Assembly: GCA_051953655.1 (NCBI GenBank)
Contig: JBQCIO010000106.1
Location: forward strand, 1-64,000
Direction of reading: 5' to 3'
Origin: JBQCHF01 sp051953655
Lineage (GTDB): Bacteria; Actinomycetota; Actinomycetes; Motilibacterales; Motilibacteraceae
Length of the DNA stretch: 64,000 nucleotides
Below, piece after piece: positions 34,015 through 43,331 of this stretch. The stretch's first letter is position 1. Each line of letters begins with the position of its first letter. A program made the position numbers and the translations under genes. Below the pieces are notes generated by a model. The model was given only the letters and a program-made list of their open reading frames with translations, did not search any database and was not told where the DNA came from.

Positions 34015-35367
34015 TCAGCTCCCCCGCACCACCGCCCGCAACCGGGCCACGCGCTCGGCGAGCACGCGCTCGGCGCCGTGGTCGGTGGGGGCGTAGTAGT
34101 CGGTGCCGTGGACGGCGTCGGGGGCGTACTGCTGGGCGACGACGCCGTGGGGGGCGTCGTGGGCGTAGCGGTAGCCCTTGCCGTGCTCGAGCTTCTGCGC
34201 CCCGGAGTAGTGCGCGTCGCGCAGGTGCGGGGGCACCGGTCCGGCCAGGCCGCGGCGGACGTCGGCCAGGGCGGCGTCGATGGCGAGGTAGGCGGCGTTG
34301 GACTTGGGCGCGAGGGCCAGGTGGATGGTGGCCTGGGCCAGGGTGATCCGGGCCTCCGGGAAGCCGATCATCTGCACCGCCTGGGCGGCGGCCACCGCCA
34401 CCGGCAGCGCGGTCGGGTCGGCCAGGCCGATGTCCTCGCTGGCCGAGATCATGAGCCGGCGGGCGATGAACCGCGGGTCCTCCCCCGCCTCCACCATCCG
34501 GGCCAGGTAGTGCAGCGCGGCGTCGACGTCGGAGCCGCGGACGGACTTGATGAAGGCGCTGGCGACGTCGTAGTGCTGGTCGCCGGTCTTGTCATAGCGC
34601 ACCGCGGCCCGGTCGACCGCGAGCTCCAGCGTCTCGACGTCGAGGACCGGCAGGCCCGCCTCGATCGCCGCCCCGGCGCCGGCCTCCAGCGCGGTGAGCG
34701 CGCGCCGCGCGTCGCCCCCGGCGATCCGCAGCAGGTGGTCCTCCGCCTCCGGCGCGAGCTCCACCGCCCCGCCGAGCCCGCGCTCGTCGGCGACCGCGCG
34801 GCGCACCAGCACGCGCAGGTCGTCGTCGGTGAGCGGCTCGAGGGTGAGCAGGAGGGAGCGGGACAGCAGCGGCGAGATGACGCTGAAGTACGGGTTCTCG
34901 GTGGTGGCCGCCACCAGCGTGACCCACCGGTTCTCCACGCCCGGCAGCAGCGCGTCCTGCTGGCTCTTGGAGAAGCGGTGCACCTCGTCGACGAACAGCA
35001 CCGTCTCCGGACCGCCTGCGCCGATGGTGCGCCGCGCGTCCTCGATGACCGAGCGCACGTCCTTCACCCCGGCCGTCACCGCCGACAGCTCGACGAAGCG
35101 GCGACCGGTGGAGGTGCTGACCAGGTAGGCGAGGGTCGTCTTGCCGGTGCCCGGCGGCCCCCACAGCACCACGCTCGCCGGGGCGGCCGGCCCGGCGTCG
35201 GCGGGGGCGACCAGCCGGCGCAGCGGGGAGCCGGGGCGCAACAGGTGCTGCTGCCCGACCACCTCGTCCACCGCGCGCGGGCGCATCCGCACCGGCAGCG
35301 GCGGACGGCCCGCGCCGGCCCCTCCCGACGTCGACGCCGTCGCCTCGGTGAACAGGTCCTCGCCCAC
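34015..35367 (-). CDS. rarA: Replication-associated recombination protein A (MgsA/RarA)
   Basis: AAA+ ATPase of the clamp-loader group acting at stalled forks. In the 450 residues, PLPVRMRPRAVDEVVGQQHLL opens the ATPase domain. Walker A is LWGPPGTGKTTLAYL, Walker B/sensor is LFVDEVHRFSKSQQDALL, and ATTENPYFSVISPLLSRS is the family signature. YDVASAFIKSVRGSD and PEARITLAQATIHLALAPKS mark the tetramerisation domain. GTG 35367 gives family length; its ribosome site is weak. Confidence 0.94.
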   Translation of the reverse strand: MGEDLFTEATASTSGGAGAGRPPLPVRMRPRAVDEVVGQQHLLRPGSPLRRLVAPADAGPAAPASVVLWGPPGTGKTTLAYLVSTSTGRRFVELSAVTAGVKDVRSVIEDARRTIGAGGPETVLFVDEVHRFSKSQQDALLPGVENRWVTLVAATTENPYFSVISPLLSRSLLLTLEPLTDDDLRVLVRRAVADERGLGGAVELAPEAEDHLLRIAGGDARRALTALEAGAGAAIEAGLPVLDVETLELAVDRAAVRYDKTGDQHYDVASAFIKSVRGSDVDAALHYLARMVEAGEDPRFIARRLMISASEDIGLADPTALPVAVAAAQAVQMIGFPEARITLAQATIHLALAPKSNAAYLAIDAALADVRRGLAGPVPPHLRDAHYSGAQKLEHGKGYRYAHDAPHGVVAQQYAPDAVHGTDYYAPTDHGAERVLAERVARLRAVVRGS

Positions 35368-35448
35368 GGGCTGGACCCTACGTCGCCGCGCCCCGCGCAC
35401 CGGCACCCCGCGGGGCGGACCGGACGAACCGCCCCTAGGGTCGGAGCC

Positions 35449-36630
35449 GTGAGCCACGGGGACGCCATAGCGTCAGACCTGCCCGCCGCGGTGGCGACCG
35501 CCGTCGCTCCGCTCGACCACCCGGCGGCCGTGGCCGCGCACCCGGCGGTGCAGCGGGCCGCGGTGCTCGCCCGCGTGCTGGAACCGACCGCGCAGGACGT
35601 CGACGTCGAGGGCGTCACGCGCGACCGGGTGGACCTGGTGGCCGAGGCCGGGCTGCTGGGGCTCGCCGCGCCGGCCCCCGACGGCGGCGAGGGCGCCTCG
35701 GCCGACGTCGTCCGCGCGGTCACCGAGGAGCTGTCCGGCGCCTGCGGGTCCACCTGGTTCGTCGCCACCCAGCACGGCATGCCGCTGCAGTACGCCCTGC
35801 GCACCGAGAACGCCGCCCTGCGCGACCGCCTGCTTCCGGCCATGGGCCGCGGCGAGCTGCTGGCCGGCGTCGCCGTCTCGCACCTCCGCCGCCCTGTCAC
35901 AGCCGGCGGCACTCCCCCGGTGCGCGCCCGCCGCGACGGCGACGGCTGGGTGGTGGACGGCACGGTGGGCTGGTTCACCGGCTGGGGCCTGGCCGACGTG
36001 CTCCTGCTCGGCGCCGTGACCGAGGACGCTCGCGCGCTCTTCGCGTTCCTTCCGGCCCGCGAGCAACCCGGTCTCACCCCCGGAAGCCCGATGCGGCTGG
36101 CCGCCATGGAGGCCACCGGCACCACCACGCTGCACCTGGACGGGCTGCGGATACCGGACGCCGACGTCGCCGACCTGGCCCCGCTCGCGCCGTGGCTGGA
36201 GGCCGACGCGGCCAAGACGGCGAACGTCACGCCGGCCGTGTTCGGCCTGCTGCGCACCATCGTGCGCCGGCTGGCCGGCTGGGCCTACGCCACCGGCAGC
36301 GCCGAGGGGCTCGAGCTCGCCGCCGCCCTCGCCGCCGAGGGAGGCGGGCTGCGCAGCGAGGCGTACGGCCTGATCGACGACCTGCCGCCCGAGGCGGCCG
36401 TGGAGGACCGCCTCGCTCTGCGGGCCGCGGCGCTGGAGCTGCTCAACCGCTCTGCCGCGGCGCTGGTCGCCAGCGGCGCCGGCCTGTCGATGAGCCGGCG
36501 CTCGCCCAACCAGCGCCTCGCTCGCGAGGCGCTGTTCCACCTCATCCAGGCCCAGACCGCACCGGTGCGGGCGGCCCTGGTGCGCCGCTACGCCGACCTC
36601 GCACCCACGCTGCCCAGCCGGCCGGCCTGA
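35449..36630 (+). CDS. Acyl-CoA dehydrogenase-fold flavoprotein
   Basis: A 393-residue protein with the acyl-CoA dehydrogenase fold, probably a flavin-dependent oxidase or monooxygenase. The N-terminal helical domain contains AEAGLLGLAAPAPDGGEGAS, the middle beta domain VSHLRRP (FMN/FAD contact region) and GDGWVVDGTVGWFTGWGLADVLLLGA, and the C-terminal helices LNRSAAALVASGAGLSMSRRSPNQRLAREALFHLIQ. No clear catalytic glutamate of true acyl-CoA dehydrogenases could be placed. GTG 35449, divergent from rarA; followed after 142 bases by the sugar operon, whose link to it is unknown. Confidence 0.7.
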   Translation: MSHGDAIASDLPAAVATAVAPLDHPAAVAAHPAVQRAAVLARVLEPTAQDVDVEGVTRDRVDLVAEAGLLGLAAPAPDGGEGASADVVRAVTEELSGACGSTWFVATQHGMPLQYALRTENAALRDRLLPAMGRGELLAGVAVSHLRRPVTAGGTPPVRARRDGDGWVVDGTVGWFTGWGLADVLLLGAVTEDARALFAFLPAREQPGLTPGSPMRLAAMEATGTTTLHLDGLRIPDADVADLAPLAPWLEADAAKTANVTPAVFGLLRTIVRRLAGWAYATGSAEGLELAAALAAEGGGLRSEAYGLIDDLPPEAAVEDRLALRAAALELLNRSAAALVASGAGLSMSRRSPNQRLAREALFHLIQAQTAPVRAALVRRYADLAPTLPSRPA

Positions 36631-36772
36631 CCGGCATCCCATCCGCAGGCGCACCTGCTCCGAACCGGCGTCGACACGCTGACAAACGCCCGTTGATGCG
36701 CCCGGCCTGCGCCGGCACTAGCCTTCCGCCGCCCACCCGCACCGCGCGACGGGCCAGCTGACAAGGATTCAT

Positions 36773-38011
36773 GTGACGATCGCCCCCAAGCTCGCCGCGC
36801 TGGCCGCCGGCGCCGCCCTGCTCCTCTCCGCCTGCGGCGGCTCGGGCAGCAGCGCCGCCGCGAGCAAGGCCCTGGACCCCGCCGACTGGTCATCGGTCCT
36901 GGCCGCGGCCAAGGGCCAGACGGTCAACTGGTACATGTACGGCGGCGACGACAACCTCAACGGCTACGTCAACGGCTACGTGAAGAAGAAGGCCGCCGAG
37001 GCCGGCGTCACCCTCAACGAGGTGAAGATCAACGACACCGTCGAGGCGGTGAACAAGGTCCTCGGCGAGAAGCAGGCCGGCAAGACCTCCGGCGGTTCGG
37101 TCGACCTCATCTGGATCAACGGCGAGAACTTCGCCACCGGCAAGCAGGCCGACCTCTGGTACTGCGGCTACCCGCAGAAGGTTCCGAACGCGACGTACTA
37201 CGACTTCGGCGACCCCTCGCTCAGCACCGACTTCGGTGTGCCGGTGGACGACTGCGAGGCGCCGTGGAACCGCGCCCAGTCCGTCCTGGTCTACGACTCG
37301 GCCAAGGTGAAGGCCGACGACGTCGACACCGTCGACAAGCTCACGACGTGGGTCGCCGCGCACCCGGGCAAGTTCACCTATCCCGCCCCGCCGGACTTCA
37401 CCGGCTCGATGGCCGTGCGCACCTTCGCCTACAACGCCGCCGGCGGCTACCAGAACATCCCCGCCTACAGCCAGCAGTCCTACGACCAGCTCGCCCCCAA
37501 GGTGTGGTCCGAGCTGAACGGGCTGGAGAAGAACCTGTGGCGCGGCGGGTCGACGTACCCGAAGGACCAGCCCAGCGTCACCAAGCTCTACGGCGACGGC
37601 GAGATCGACGCGTTCCTGTCCTACGACTCCGGCTCCATCTCCGCGCAGGTGGACAAGGGCGCGTTCCCGGCCACCACCCGCGAGCTGGTGTTCGAGGAAG
37701 GCACCATCGGCAACGTCAACTACGTGTCGATCCCGAAGAACGCCGGGCACCTGGCCGGGGCGATGGTCGTGGCGAACATCCTCATGAGCCCCGACGCCCA
37801 GTACGAGAAGCTGGCCAACCCGCCGGGCTACTACCCGGCCCTCGACGTCGACAAGCTCGACGCCACGGACAAGCAGAAGTTCACCTCGCTCAAGACCCCC
37901 GAGTCGCAGCTGCCGTTCTCCGAGCAGACGAAGAACGCCAACCCCGAGCTGCCCAAAGCGTGGCTCGAGGCGCTGGAGAAAGGCTGGACCGCCGAGGTGG
38001 AGCAGAAGTAG
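36773..38011 (+). CDS. YnjB-type ABC transporter substrate-binding lipoprotein
   Basis: Extracellular solute-binding lipoprotein, 412 residues. Lipobox LLLSACGG at about 17-24. The segment DLIWINGENFATGKQADLWYC strongly recalls E. coli YnjB, whose ligand is unknown; VLVYDSAKV and GNVNYVSIPKNAGH are further conserved solute-binding elements. GTG 36773 follows AAGG at six bases; an overlapping out-of-frame ATG two bases upstream stops at once. First gene of a ten-gene operon that ends in a glycosidase, so a carbohydrate or derived acid is a plausible ligand. Confidence 0.85.
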   Translation: MTIAPKLAALAAGAALLLSACGGSGSSAAASKALDPADWSSVLAAAKGQTVNWYMYGGDDNLNGYVNGYVKKKAAEAGVTLNEVKINDTVEAVNKVLGEKQAGKTSGGSVDLIWINGENFATGKQADLWYCGYPQKVPNATYYDFGDPSLSTDFGVPVDDCEAPWNRAQSVLVYDSAKVKADDVDTVDKLTTWVAAHPGKFTYPAPPDFTGSMAVRTFAYNAAGGYQNIPAYSQQSYDQLAPKVWSELNGLEKNLWRGGSTYPKDQPSVTKLYGDGEIDAFLSYDSGSISAQVDKGAFPATTRELVFEEGTIGNVNYVSIPKNAGHLAGAMVVANILMSPDAQYEKLANPPGYYPALDVDKLDATDKQKFTSLKTPESQLPFSEQTKNANPELPKAWLEALEKGWTAEVEQK

Positions 38012-38033
38012 CCGAGCAGACCTAGCGCTGACC

Positions 38034-38975
38034 GTGACCACCGTGCTGCAGCCGACGGCGACCGCGACCTCTCCGGGTCCCGGCCGCCGCCGGCTGCTGC
38101 CACGGCAGCCGCTGCCCCGGCCCCTGCGCACCGCGCTGCTGCTCGCCCCCGCACTCCTCGTGGTGGTGGTGCTGTTCCTGGGCGGGCTCGTCCTGGGAGC
38201 GCTGCAGTCATTCGGCTACCAGCCGTTCCTGCCCGGCTGGCACTGGACCCTGTCCAGCTACACCGGCCTGTGGCACGACCCGGCGGTGCGCGCCTCGCTG
38301 GCCCTGACCCTGCGGGTGTCGGTGCTGGCGACCGCCGTGTCCGCGGTGCTGGCGGTGGCCTGCGCGCTGCTGATCCGCCGCACGCGGCGCGGCAGGCACG
38401 CGCTGACGGTGCTGTTCCAGTCCACGCTTCCGGTGCCGCACGTCGTCGGCGCGGTGGCGATGCTGCTGCTGCTCGGCCAGAGCGGGTTCCTGGCGCGGCT
38501 CCTGCACGTCGTCGGGCTCGTCGGCGCGCCGGCGTCCGCCCCGGCCCTGGTCGCCGACGGCTTCGGCTGGGGGATCCTCGCGGAGTACGTCTGGAAGGAG
38601 ACCCCGTTCATCGGCGTCGTCGTGCTGGCCGCGCTCTCGCGCGGGGTGGACGAGCTCGAGGACGTAGCCCGGGTGCTCGGCGCGACCGCGTGGCAGCGGT
38701 TCCGCTCGGTCACCCTGCCCCTGGTCGCGCCCGCGGTGCTGTCCGGCTCGGTCATCGTGCTCGCCTTCGCCTTCGGCTCCTACGAGGTGCCGTACCTGCT
38801 CGGCCGCACCTACCCCGCCACGCTGCCGGTCGTGGCCTACCAGCGGTTCACCGACTCGGACCTCACCGCCCGCCCGCAGGCGATGGCCATCAGCATGGTC
38901 GTCGCCCTGGTCGCGACCGTGCTGGTGCTGGCCTACGTGCGCATCACCGCGTCGCTGCTGGGCAGGCGCTCGTGA
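38034..38975 (+). CDS. ABC transporter permease (first subunit)
   Basis: A 313-residue permease with six predicted membrane helices and the EAA loop VDELEDVARVLGATAWQRFRSVTLPLVAP (EAA-like pattern DVARVLGA, then P-L-V). With the second permease it corresponds to the two halves of the YnjC-type membrane component. GTG start 22 bases after the binding-protein stop. Couples to the ATPase at 39780. Confidence 0.88.
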   Translation: MTTVLQPTATATSPGPGRRRLLPRQPLPRPLRTALLLAPALLVVVVLFLGGLVLGALQSFGYQPFLPGWHWTLSSYTGLWHDPAVRASLALTLRVSVLATAVSAVLAVACALLIRRTRRGRHALTVLFQSTLPVPHVVGAVAMLLLLGQSGFLARLLHVVGLVGAPASAPALVADGFGWGILAEYVWKETPFIGVVVLAALSRGVDELEDVARVLGATAWQRFRSVTLPLVAPAVLSGSVIVLAFAFGSYEVPYLLGRTYPATLPVVAYQRFTDSDLTARPQAMAISMVVALVATVLVLAYVRITASLLGRRS

Positions 38976-39778
38976 GGCGCGCCGTCGGGGTGCCCCTGCT
39001 GCTGCTCGGGCTGCTGGTGCCGTTCGTGCCGCTGGTCGTCTGGGCCTTCTCCGCCACCTGGCGCTTCCCCGCGCTGCTGCCGCAGCGCTACAGCCTGCGT
39101 CCCCTGCGGATCGTCTCCGACCCCTCGTCGGACGTGCTCACCGGGCTGGTGACCTCGACGACGATCGCCGTCGTCGTCGCCCTGGTGTCCGGCGCCGTCG
39201 GGCTGGCCGCCGGACGGGCGCTCGGGCTGCACTCGTTCCGCGGGCGGCGGCTGGTGCAGTTCCTGCTGCTGGCGCCGGTGATCGTGCCCGGCATCGCGGT
39301 GAGCGTCGGGATCCAGGTCATCTTCATCCGCTACGGACTCGCCGACACCGTGCCCGGCGTGGTGCTGGCCCACCTCATCCCGACCACCCCCTACGTGTGC
39401 CTGGTGATGGCCAGCACGTTCGCCGGGTTCGACACCTCCTTCGAGGATCAGGCGAGAGTGCTCGGCGCCTCCCCCTGGCAGGTGCTGCGGCACGTCACGC
39501 TGCCGGCGGTGCTGCCGGGGCTCGCCGTGGCGATGACCTTCGCGTTCCTCATCTCCTGGAGCGAGTACGTCCTGACGCTGCTCATCGGCGGCGGGGTGGT
39601 GAAGACGCTGCCGCTGCTGCTGTTCGCCTACGTCGGCAGCTCGGACACTCCCGTGGCGGCGATGCTCTCGCTCGTCGTGGTGCTGCCGCCGCTGCTGCTG
39701 CTGGTGCTCACCTCGCGGGCGCTCGCCGGCCGCGGCGCCGCACCGACGGGCGCTGTCGTCGGGCTGGGAGGCTTGTGA
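38972..39778 (+). CDS. ABC transporter permease (second subunit)
   Basis: A 268-residue permease with six membrane helices. The cytoplasmic loop TSFEDQARVLGASPWQVLRHVTLPAVLPG is the EAA motif, and FAFLISWSEYVLTLLIGGG resembles polyamine/sulfate-type permease ends. GTG 38972 overlaps the first permease stop as GTGA, so both subunits are made together. Confidence 0.9.
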   Translation: MRRAVGVPLLLLGLLVPFVPLVVWAFSATWRFPALLPQRYSLRPLRIVSDPSSDVLTGLVTSTTIAVVVALVSGAVGLAAGRALGLHSFRGRRLVQFLLLAPVIVPGIAVSVGIQVIFIRYGLADTVPGVVLAHLIPTTPYVCLVMASTFAGFDTSFEDQARVLGASPWQVLRHVTLPAVLPGLAVAMTFAFLISWSEYVLTLLIGGGVVKTLPLLLFAYVGSSDTPVAAMLSLVVVLPPLLLLVLTSRALAGRGAAPTGAVVGLGGL

Positions 39779-39779
39779 G

Positions 39780-40826
39780 GTGACCGGCAGCACGCACGTC
39801 GCCCTGCGCGGCCTGGTGAAGCGCTACGACGGGACGTCGGAGAACGTCGTCGACGGCGTCGATCTCGACCTCGAGCGCGGCACGCTCACCACCCTGCTCG
39901 GGCCCAGCGGGTGCGGGAAGACCACCGCGCTCAAGCTGCTCGCCGGGCTGCTCGAACCCACCGGCGGGGACATCCTCTTCAACGGCACGTCCGTCGTGGG
40001 ACTCCCGGCCGAGCGCCGGCCGGTCGCCATGGTGTTCCAGAAGCCCTTGCTGTTCCCGCACCTCTCGGTCGGCGAGAACGTGGCCTTCGGGCTGCGGATG
40101 CGCCGGGTGCCGGCCGCCGAACGGCGCCGGCGGGTGGCCGAGATGCTCGAGCTGGTGCGGCTGCCCGGCTATGAGGGGCGCCGCGCCGGCGAGCTCTCCG
40201 GCGGCCAGGAGCCGCGGGTGTCGCTGGCACGCCCACTGGTGGTGGAGCCGCAGGTGCTGCTGCTGGACGAGCCGCTCTCCCAGCTCGACGCCGGGTTGCG
40301 GGTGGAGATGCGAGACCTGGTGCGGCGGGTCCAGCGCGAGGTCGGGGTGACCACGCTGTTCGTGACCCACGACCAGGAGGAGGCTGTCGCCGTGTCCGAC
40401 CGGGTGGCTCTGATGCTGGACGGGAAGGTCGAGCAGGAGGGCGCGCCCGAGGTGTTCTACGAGCGGCCGGCGTCCCTGCGGGTGGCCCGGTTCTTCGGCA
40501 CCGCCAACCTGGTCCCCGGGTCGGTGCGCGCCGGCTGGTGGCAGGGACCGCTGGGACCGGTGGCCGCGCCCGAGGTGCCCGACGGGCCGGCGACGCTCGT
40601 GGTCCGCCAGGAGGCGCTGGCCGTCTCCACGGCTGCAGACGCGCCGGGCCTGCCGGCCACAGTCGTCGAGAGCCGCTACCTCGGCACGGCCTGGGACCTG
40701 CAGCTCGCCGTCGGGGGGACGACGCTCCGTGCGGTGACTCCCCCGACGGCCAAGGCCGCCCCGGGCGACGAGGTGCGCGTGTCGCTTCCCGAGGCCCACG
40801 GGCACGTCCTGGGCGGTCACCCGTGA
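39780..40826 (+). CDS. ABC transporter ATP-binding protein
   Basis: A 348-residue importer ATPase of the CUT1/polyamine-like class with a regulatory C-terminal TOBE-like domain (about 235-348). Walker A LGPSGCGKTTALKLL (about 41), Q-loop VFQKPLLFPHLS, Walker B VLLLDEPLSQLD, H-loop FVTHDQEEA. The signature reads ELSGGQEPRVSLARPLVVEP, where QQQRVALARAL would be usual; the LSGGQ core is intact, so activity should be kept. GTG start two bases after the permease stop. Confidence 0.92.
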   Translation: MTGSTHVALRGLVKRYDGTSENVVDGVDLDLERGTLTTLLGPSGCGKTTALKLLAGLLEPTGGDILFNGTSVVGLPAERRPVAMVFQKPLLFPHLSVGENVAFGLRMRRVPAAERRRRVAEMLELVRLPGYEGRRAGELSGGQEPRVSLARPLVVEPQVLLLDEPLSQLDAGLRVEMRDLVRRVQREVGVTTLFVTHDQEEAVAVSDRVALMLDGKVEQEGAPEVFYERPASLRVARFFGTANLVPGSVRAGWWQGPLGPVAAPEVPDGPATLVVRQEALAVSTAADAPGLPATVVESRYLGTAWDLQLAVGGTTLRAVTPPTAKAAPGDEVRVSLPEAHGHVLGGHP

Positions 40827-41647
40827 CCCGCGCCTGGCGCGTGCTCGGCGCGGACTGGAACCACTGGCCGGACGGGCTCGACGACCTCGCTACCTGGGAG
40901 CTGCTGGCCGGGCTCGGCGTGGCCGGTGTGGAGGTGGGCGTCTACGTCGCCTCCGTCGAGCTCTCCCCGCGGCGCACCGCAGCCCGTGCCGCGGCAGCCG
41001 AACGGACCGGGCTGCCGGTGGCCTCGGTCCTGCTGTCGCTCCCGGCGGCCCGCTGGCCCGGCGGCGCGCTGACCCACCCGGGCCCGGCCGTGCGCGAGCG
41101 CCTGGTGGCCGAGGTGTCGGCGTGCGCCGGGGCGGTGCGCTCGCTGGGCCTGGACCGTCTCGGCCTATGGCCCGGCGCGGACCTCTTCGACGCCGCGTGG
41201 GAGCTGCTGGTCGGCACCCTGGCCCGGGCCCGCGACGCGGCCGCCGCGCACGAGGTGCTGGTCGACGTCGAGTACAAGCCGGGAACGGTGGTGCCTGACT
41301 GCACCGCCGCGCTGCGGCTGGCGAAGGACGTCCCCGGCACGGGTGTGCTGCTGGACACCGGGCACGCCTGGGCGCTCGGCGAGGACCCGGCCGAGTCGGT
41401 GCGCCGGCTCGGGCCGCTGCTCACCGGTGTGCACCTGGGCGATGCGAACCCGGGCCGGTCCGACGACGACCTGCCGCTCGGGCGGGTGCATGACGTGGCC
41501 GCGCTGGTCCGCGCGCTGGACGACACCGGCTACGCCGGCACCGCGGCGTTCGACCTCTACGGCGCGGTGTCCGAGGCCGGGCAGAGCGGCGAGTCCGCGG
41601 TGGCCGAGTCGCTCGCTGCGCTGCGCGGCGCGGGGTGGGCGCCGTGA
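40823..41647 (+). CDS. Sugar phosphate isomerase/epimerase (xylose isomerase-like TIM barrel)
   Basis: A 274-residue AP-endonuclease-2-fold TIM barrel expected to isomerise or epimerise the imported sugar. Candidate metal residues: Glu in VLVDVEYKPGTV, Asp and His in VLLDTGHAWALGE, His in GVHLGDANPG. The last strand reads TAAFDLYG, with Asp where the family usually has Glu. GTG overlaps the ATPase stop as GTGA. The substrate is not predictable from sequence. Confidence 0.82.
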   Translation: MTRAWRVLGADWNHWPDGLDDLATWELLAGLGVAGVEVGVYVASVELSPRRTAARAAAAERTGLPVASVLLSLPAARWPGGALTHPGPAVRERLVAEVSACAGAVRSLGLDRLGLWPGADLFDAAWELLVGTLARARDAAAAHEVLVDVEYKPGTVVPDCTAALRLAKDVPGTGVLLDTGHAWALGEDPAESVRRLGPLLTGVHLGDANPGRSDDDLPLGRVHDVAALVRALDDTGYAGTAAFDLYGAVSEAGQSGESAVAESLAALRGAGWAP

Positions 41648-42648
41648 GGGCGCTGGTCGCCCACGGTCCCGGCTCCTACGCGGTGCAGGAGGGTCCCGAG
41701 CCGGAGCTCGTGGCGGGCGGGCTGCTGGTCGAGGTGGAGGCGGCCGGCGTGTGCGCCGCGGACCGCATGCTCTGGACCGGCAGGCACCCGTGGGGCGAGC
41801 TGCCCTGGCCGTTCGTGCCCGGGCACGAGCTGCTCGGCCGCGTGGTCGCCTCGTCCCGCGACGACGTCGCCGTCGGCACCCGGATGACGGCCGAGGTGAA
41901 GGTGCCGTGCGGCGCCTGCGGAATGTGCCGTCGCGGACGGCCGCACCTGTGCGCCACCGGCCCGCACCTCGGCTCGGGCATCCCCGGCGCCTTCGCCGAG
42001 CGGCTGGCCCTCCCGCCGGGAGCGCTCGTGCACGCGGTGCCCGACGCGCTGCCGCGGGAGGTCGCGGTGCTGGCCGAACCCTCGGCGTGCGCGGTGCACG
42101 CCGTGCAGCGGGGCAGCGTGCAGCCCGGCGACGACGTGCTGGTGTGGGGGCTCGGCCCGGTGGGGGCGCTGGCGGGGCTCGCGGCGCGGGCCGCGGGGGC
42201 GGGCCGGGTCCGGGTCGTGGTCCGGTCGCGGGCCAAGGCGGACCTGGCGCGGTCGCTCGGGCTGCCGCCGGTGCTCCTCGACGACGTCCCTGCCTCCCCC
42301 GCCGACGGCGTCGATGCCCCCGACGTCGTCGTCGAGTGCAGCGGCGACGGCGACGCCGCGGTCCGGGCGGTCCACGCCGTCGCACCCGGCGGGGTCGTCG
42401 TCCTCTACTCGGTCTACCGGGAGCCGGTCCCCCTCGACCTCAACCTGCTGGCCGAGCACAAGGGGATCGACGTGCGCGGCGGGCACCTGGCGCCCGGCGC
42501 CTTCCCCGCTGCCGTCGCGATGCTCTCCGACCCCGTGCTCTCCGACGTGCTGTCGGAGCTGGTGACGGCGGTCCGCCCGCTGAGAGACTTCCGAGCGGCG
42601 CTCGACCCCTCGAAGACCCCGAGACTGAAGGAGGTGCTCGTCCCGTGA
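41644..42648 (+). CDS. Zinc-dependent alcohol dehydrogenase family protein
   Basis: A 334-residue medium-chain dehydrogenase. Catalytic zinc residues: Cys in AAGVCAADRMLWTG and His-Glu in VPGHELLGRVV. The structural zinc lobe CGACGMCRRGRPHLC has four cysteines. Nucleotide loop VWGLGPVGALAGLAARAAGAGRV. Such enzymes beside FGGY kinases oxidise polyols or reduce aldehydes. GTG 41644 overlaps the previous stop; GTG 41635 is the alternative. Confidence 0.88.
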   Translation: MRALVAHGPGSYAVQEGPEPELVAGGLLVEVEAAGVCAADRMLWTGRHPWGELPWPFVPGHELLGRVVASSRDDVAVGTRMTAEVKVPCGACGMCRRGRPHLCATGPHLGSGIPGAFAERLALPPGALVHAVPDALPREVAVLAEPSACAVHAVQRGSVQPGDDVLVWGLGPVGALAGLAARAAGAGRVRVVVRSRAKADLARSLGLPPVLLDDVPASPADGVDAPDVVVECSGDGDAAVRAVHAVAPGGVVVLYSVYREPVPLDLNLLAEHKGIDVRGGHLAPGAFPAAVAMLSDPVLSDVLSELVTAVRPLRDFRAALDPSKTPRLKEVLVP

Positions 42649-43331
42649 GCTACCCCACCGGCGACGTCCGCGACCTGCTCGCGCACGTCGGCCGTGAGGC
42701 CGTGCGGGCCGGCCTGGTGATCGGCAGCGGCGGCAACCTGTCCGCCCGCGAGCCCGGCGCCGAGGCCTGCTGGGTGACCGCGAGCGGGACGTGGCTGGAC
42801 CGGCTGGACCGCGAGTCGTTCAGCCTGGTGCGCATCGCCGACGGGGCCGTCCTGGACGGCAACCCCAAGCCGTCCAGCGAGGTGCTCCTGCACCTGCACA
42901 CCTACCGGCGCCGGGACGACGTCAACGCGCTGGTGCACCTGCACCCGCAGACGTCGGTGCTGCTGGACGCGATGGGCTACGACGTCTCGCTGGTCACCAT
43001 CGACCACGCCTACTACCTGCGCGAGGTGCGCCGCACGCCGTTCGTGCAGTCCGGCACCGAGGAACTGGCGGTCACCGGAGCCGAGGCGGTGGCCGACGGC
43101 GCCAACGCGGTGGTCCTGGGGCACCACGGGTGCTCGGTGCTCGGCGGCACCGTGGAGGAGGCGCACAAGCGCGCCTTCAACCTGGAGGAGGCGGCCAAGG
43201 CGACCTACGCCGCGCTCGTGCTCACCGGGGGCGACGCCTCGAAGGTGCCGAGCTGCCCCCCGGAGTACCTGGAGACGGTGCGGCGCAACGAGAACGCCGC
43301 GGCCGACGGCGGGGTCACCGCGGGTGCGTGA
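42645..43331 (+). CDS. Class II aldolase/adducin family protein
   Basis: A 228-residue zinc aldolase or epimerase of the fuculose-phosphate aldolase type. It contains SGGNLSARE, WVTASGTWL, PSSEVLLHLHTYRRRD with the catalytic Glu, VHLHPQTSV with two zinc histidines, and VLGHHGCSVLGG with the third. All metal residues are present. AAGGAGG lies about ten bases upstream of GTG 42645, which also overlaps the dehydrogenase stop. It would cleave the phosphorylated sugar made by the kinase encoded next. Confidence 0.9.
   Translation: MSYPTGDVRDLLAHVGREAVRAGLVIGSGGNLSAREPGAEACWVTASGTWLDRLDRESFSLVRIADGAVLDGNPKPSSEVLLHLHTYRRRDDVNALVHLHPQTSVLLDAMGYDVSLVTIDHAYYLREVRRTPFVQSGTEELAVTGAEAVADGANAVVLGHHGCSVLGGTVEEAHKRAFNLEEAAKATYAALVLTGGDASKVPSCPPEYLETVRRNENAAADGGVTAGA

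Noticed and set aside
33787..35448. N-terminal extension of the acyl-CoA-dehydrogenase-like protein back through the rarA region
   Set aside because: The frame is open, but it runs opposite rarA and through two hairpin repeats; homology and the ribosome site support the GTG at 35449.
36631..36772. Promoter and operator for the sugar operon
   Set aside because: TTGATG at 36693 with TAGCCT at 36719 has a 20-base spacer, too long to support; no LacI- or GntR-like palindrome was evident.
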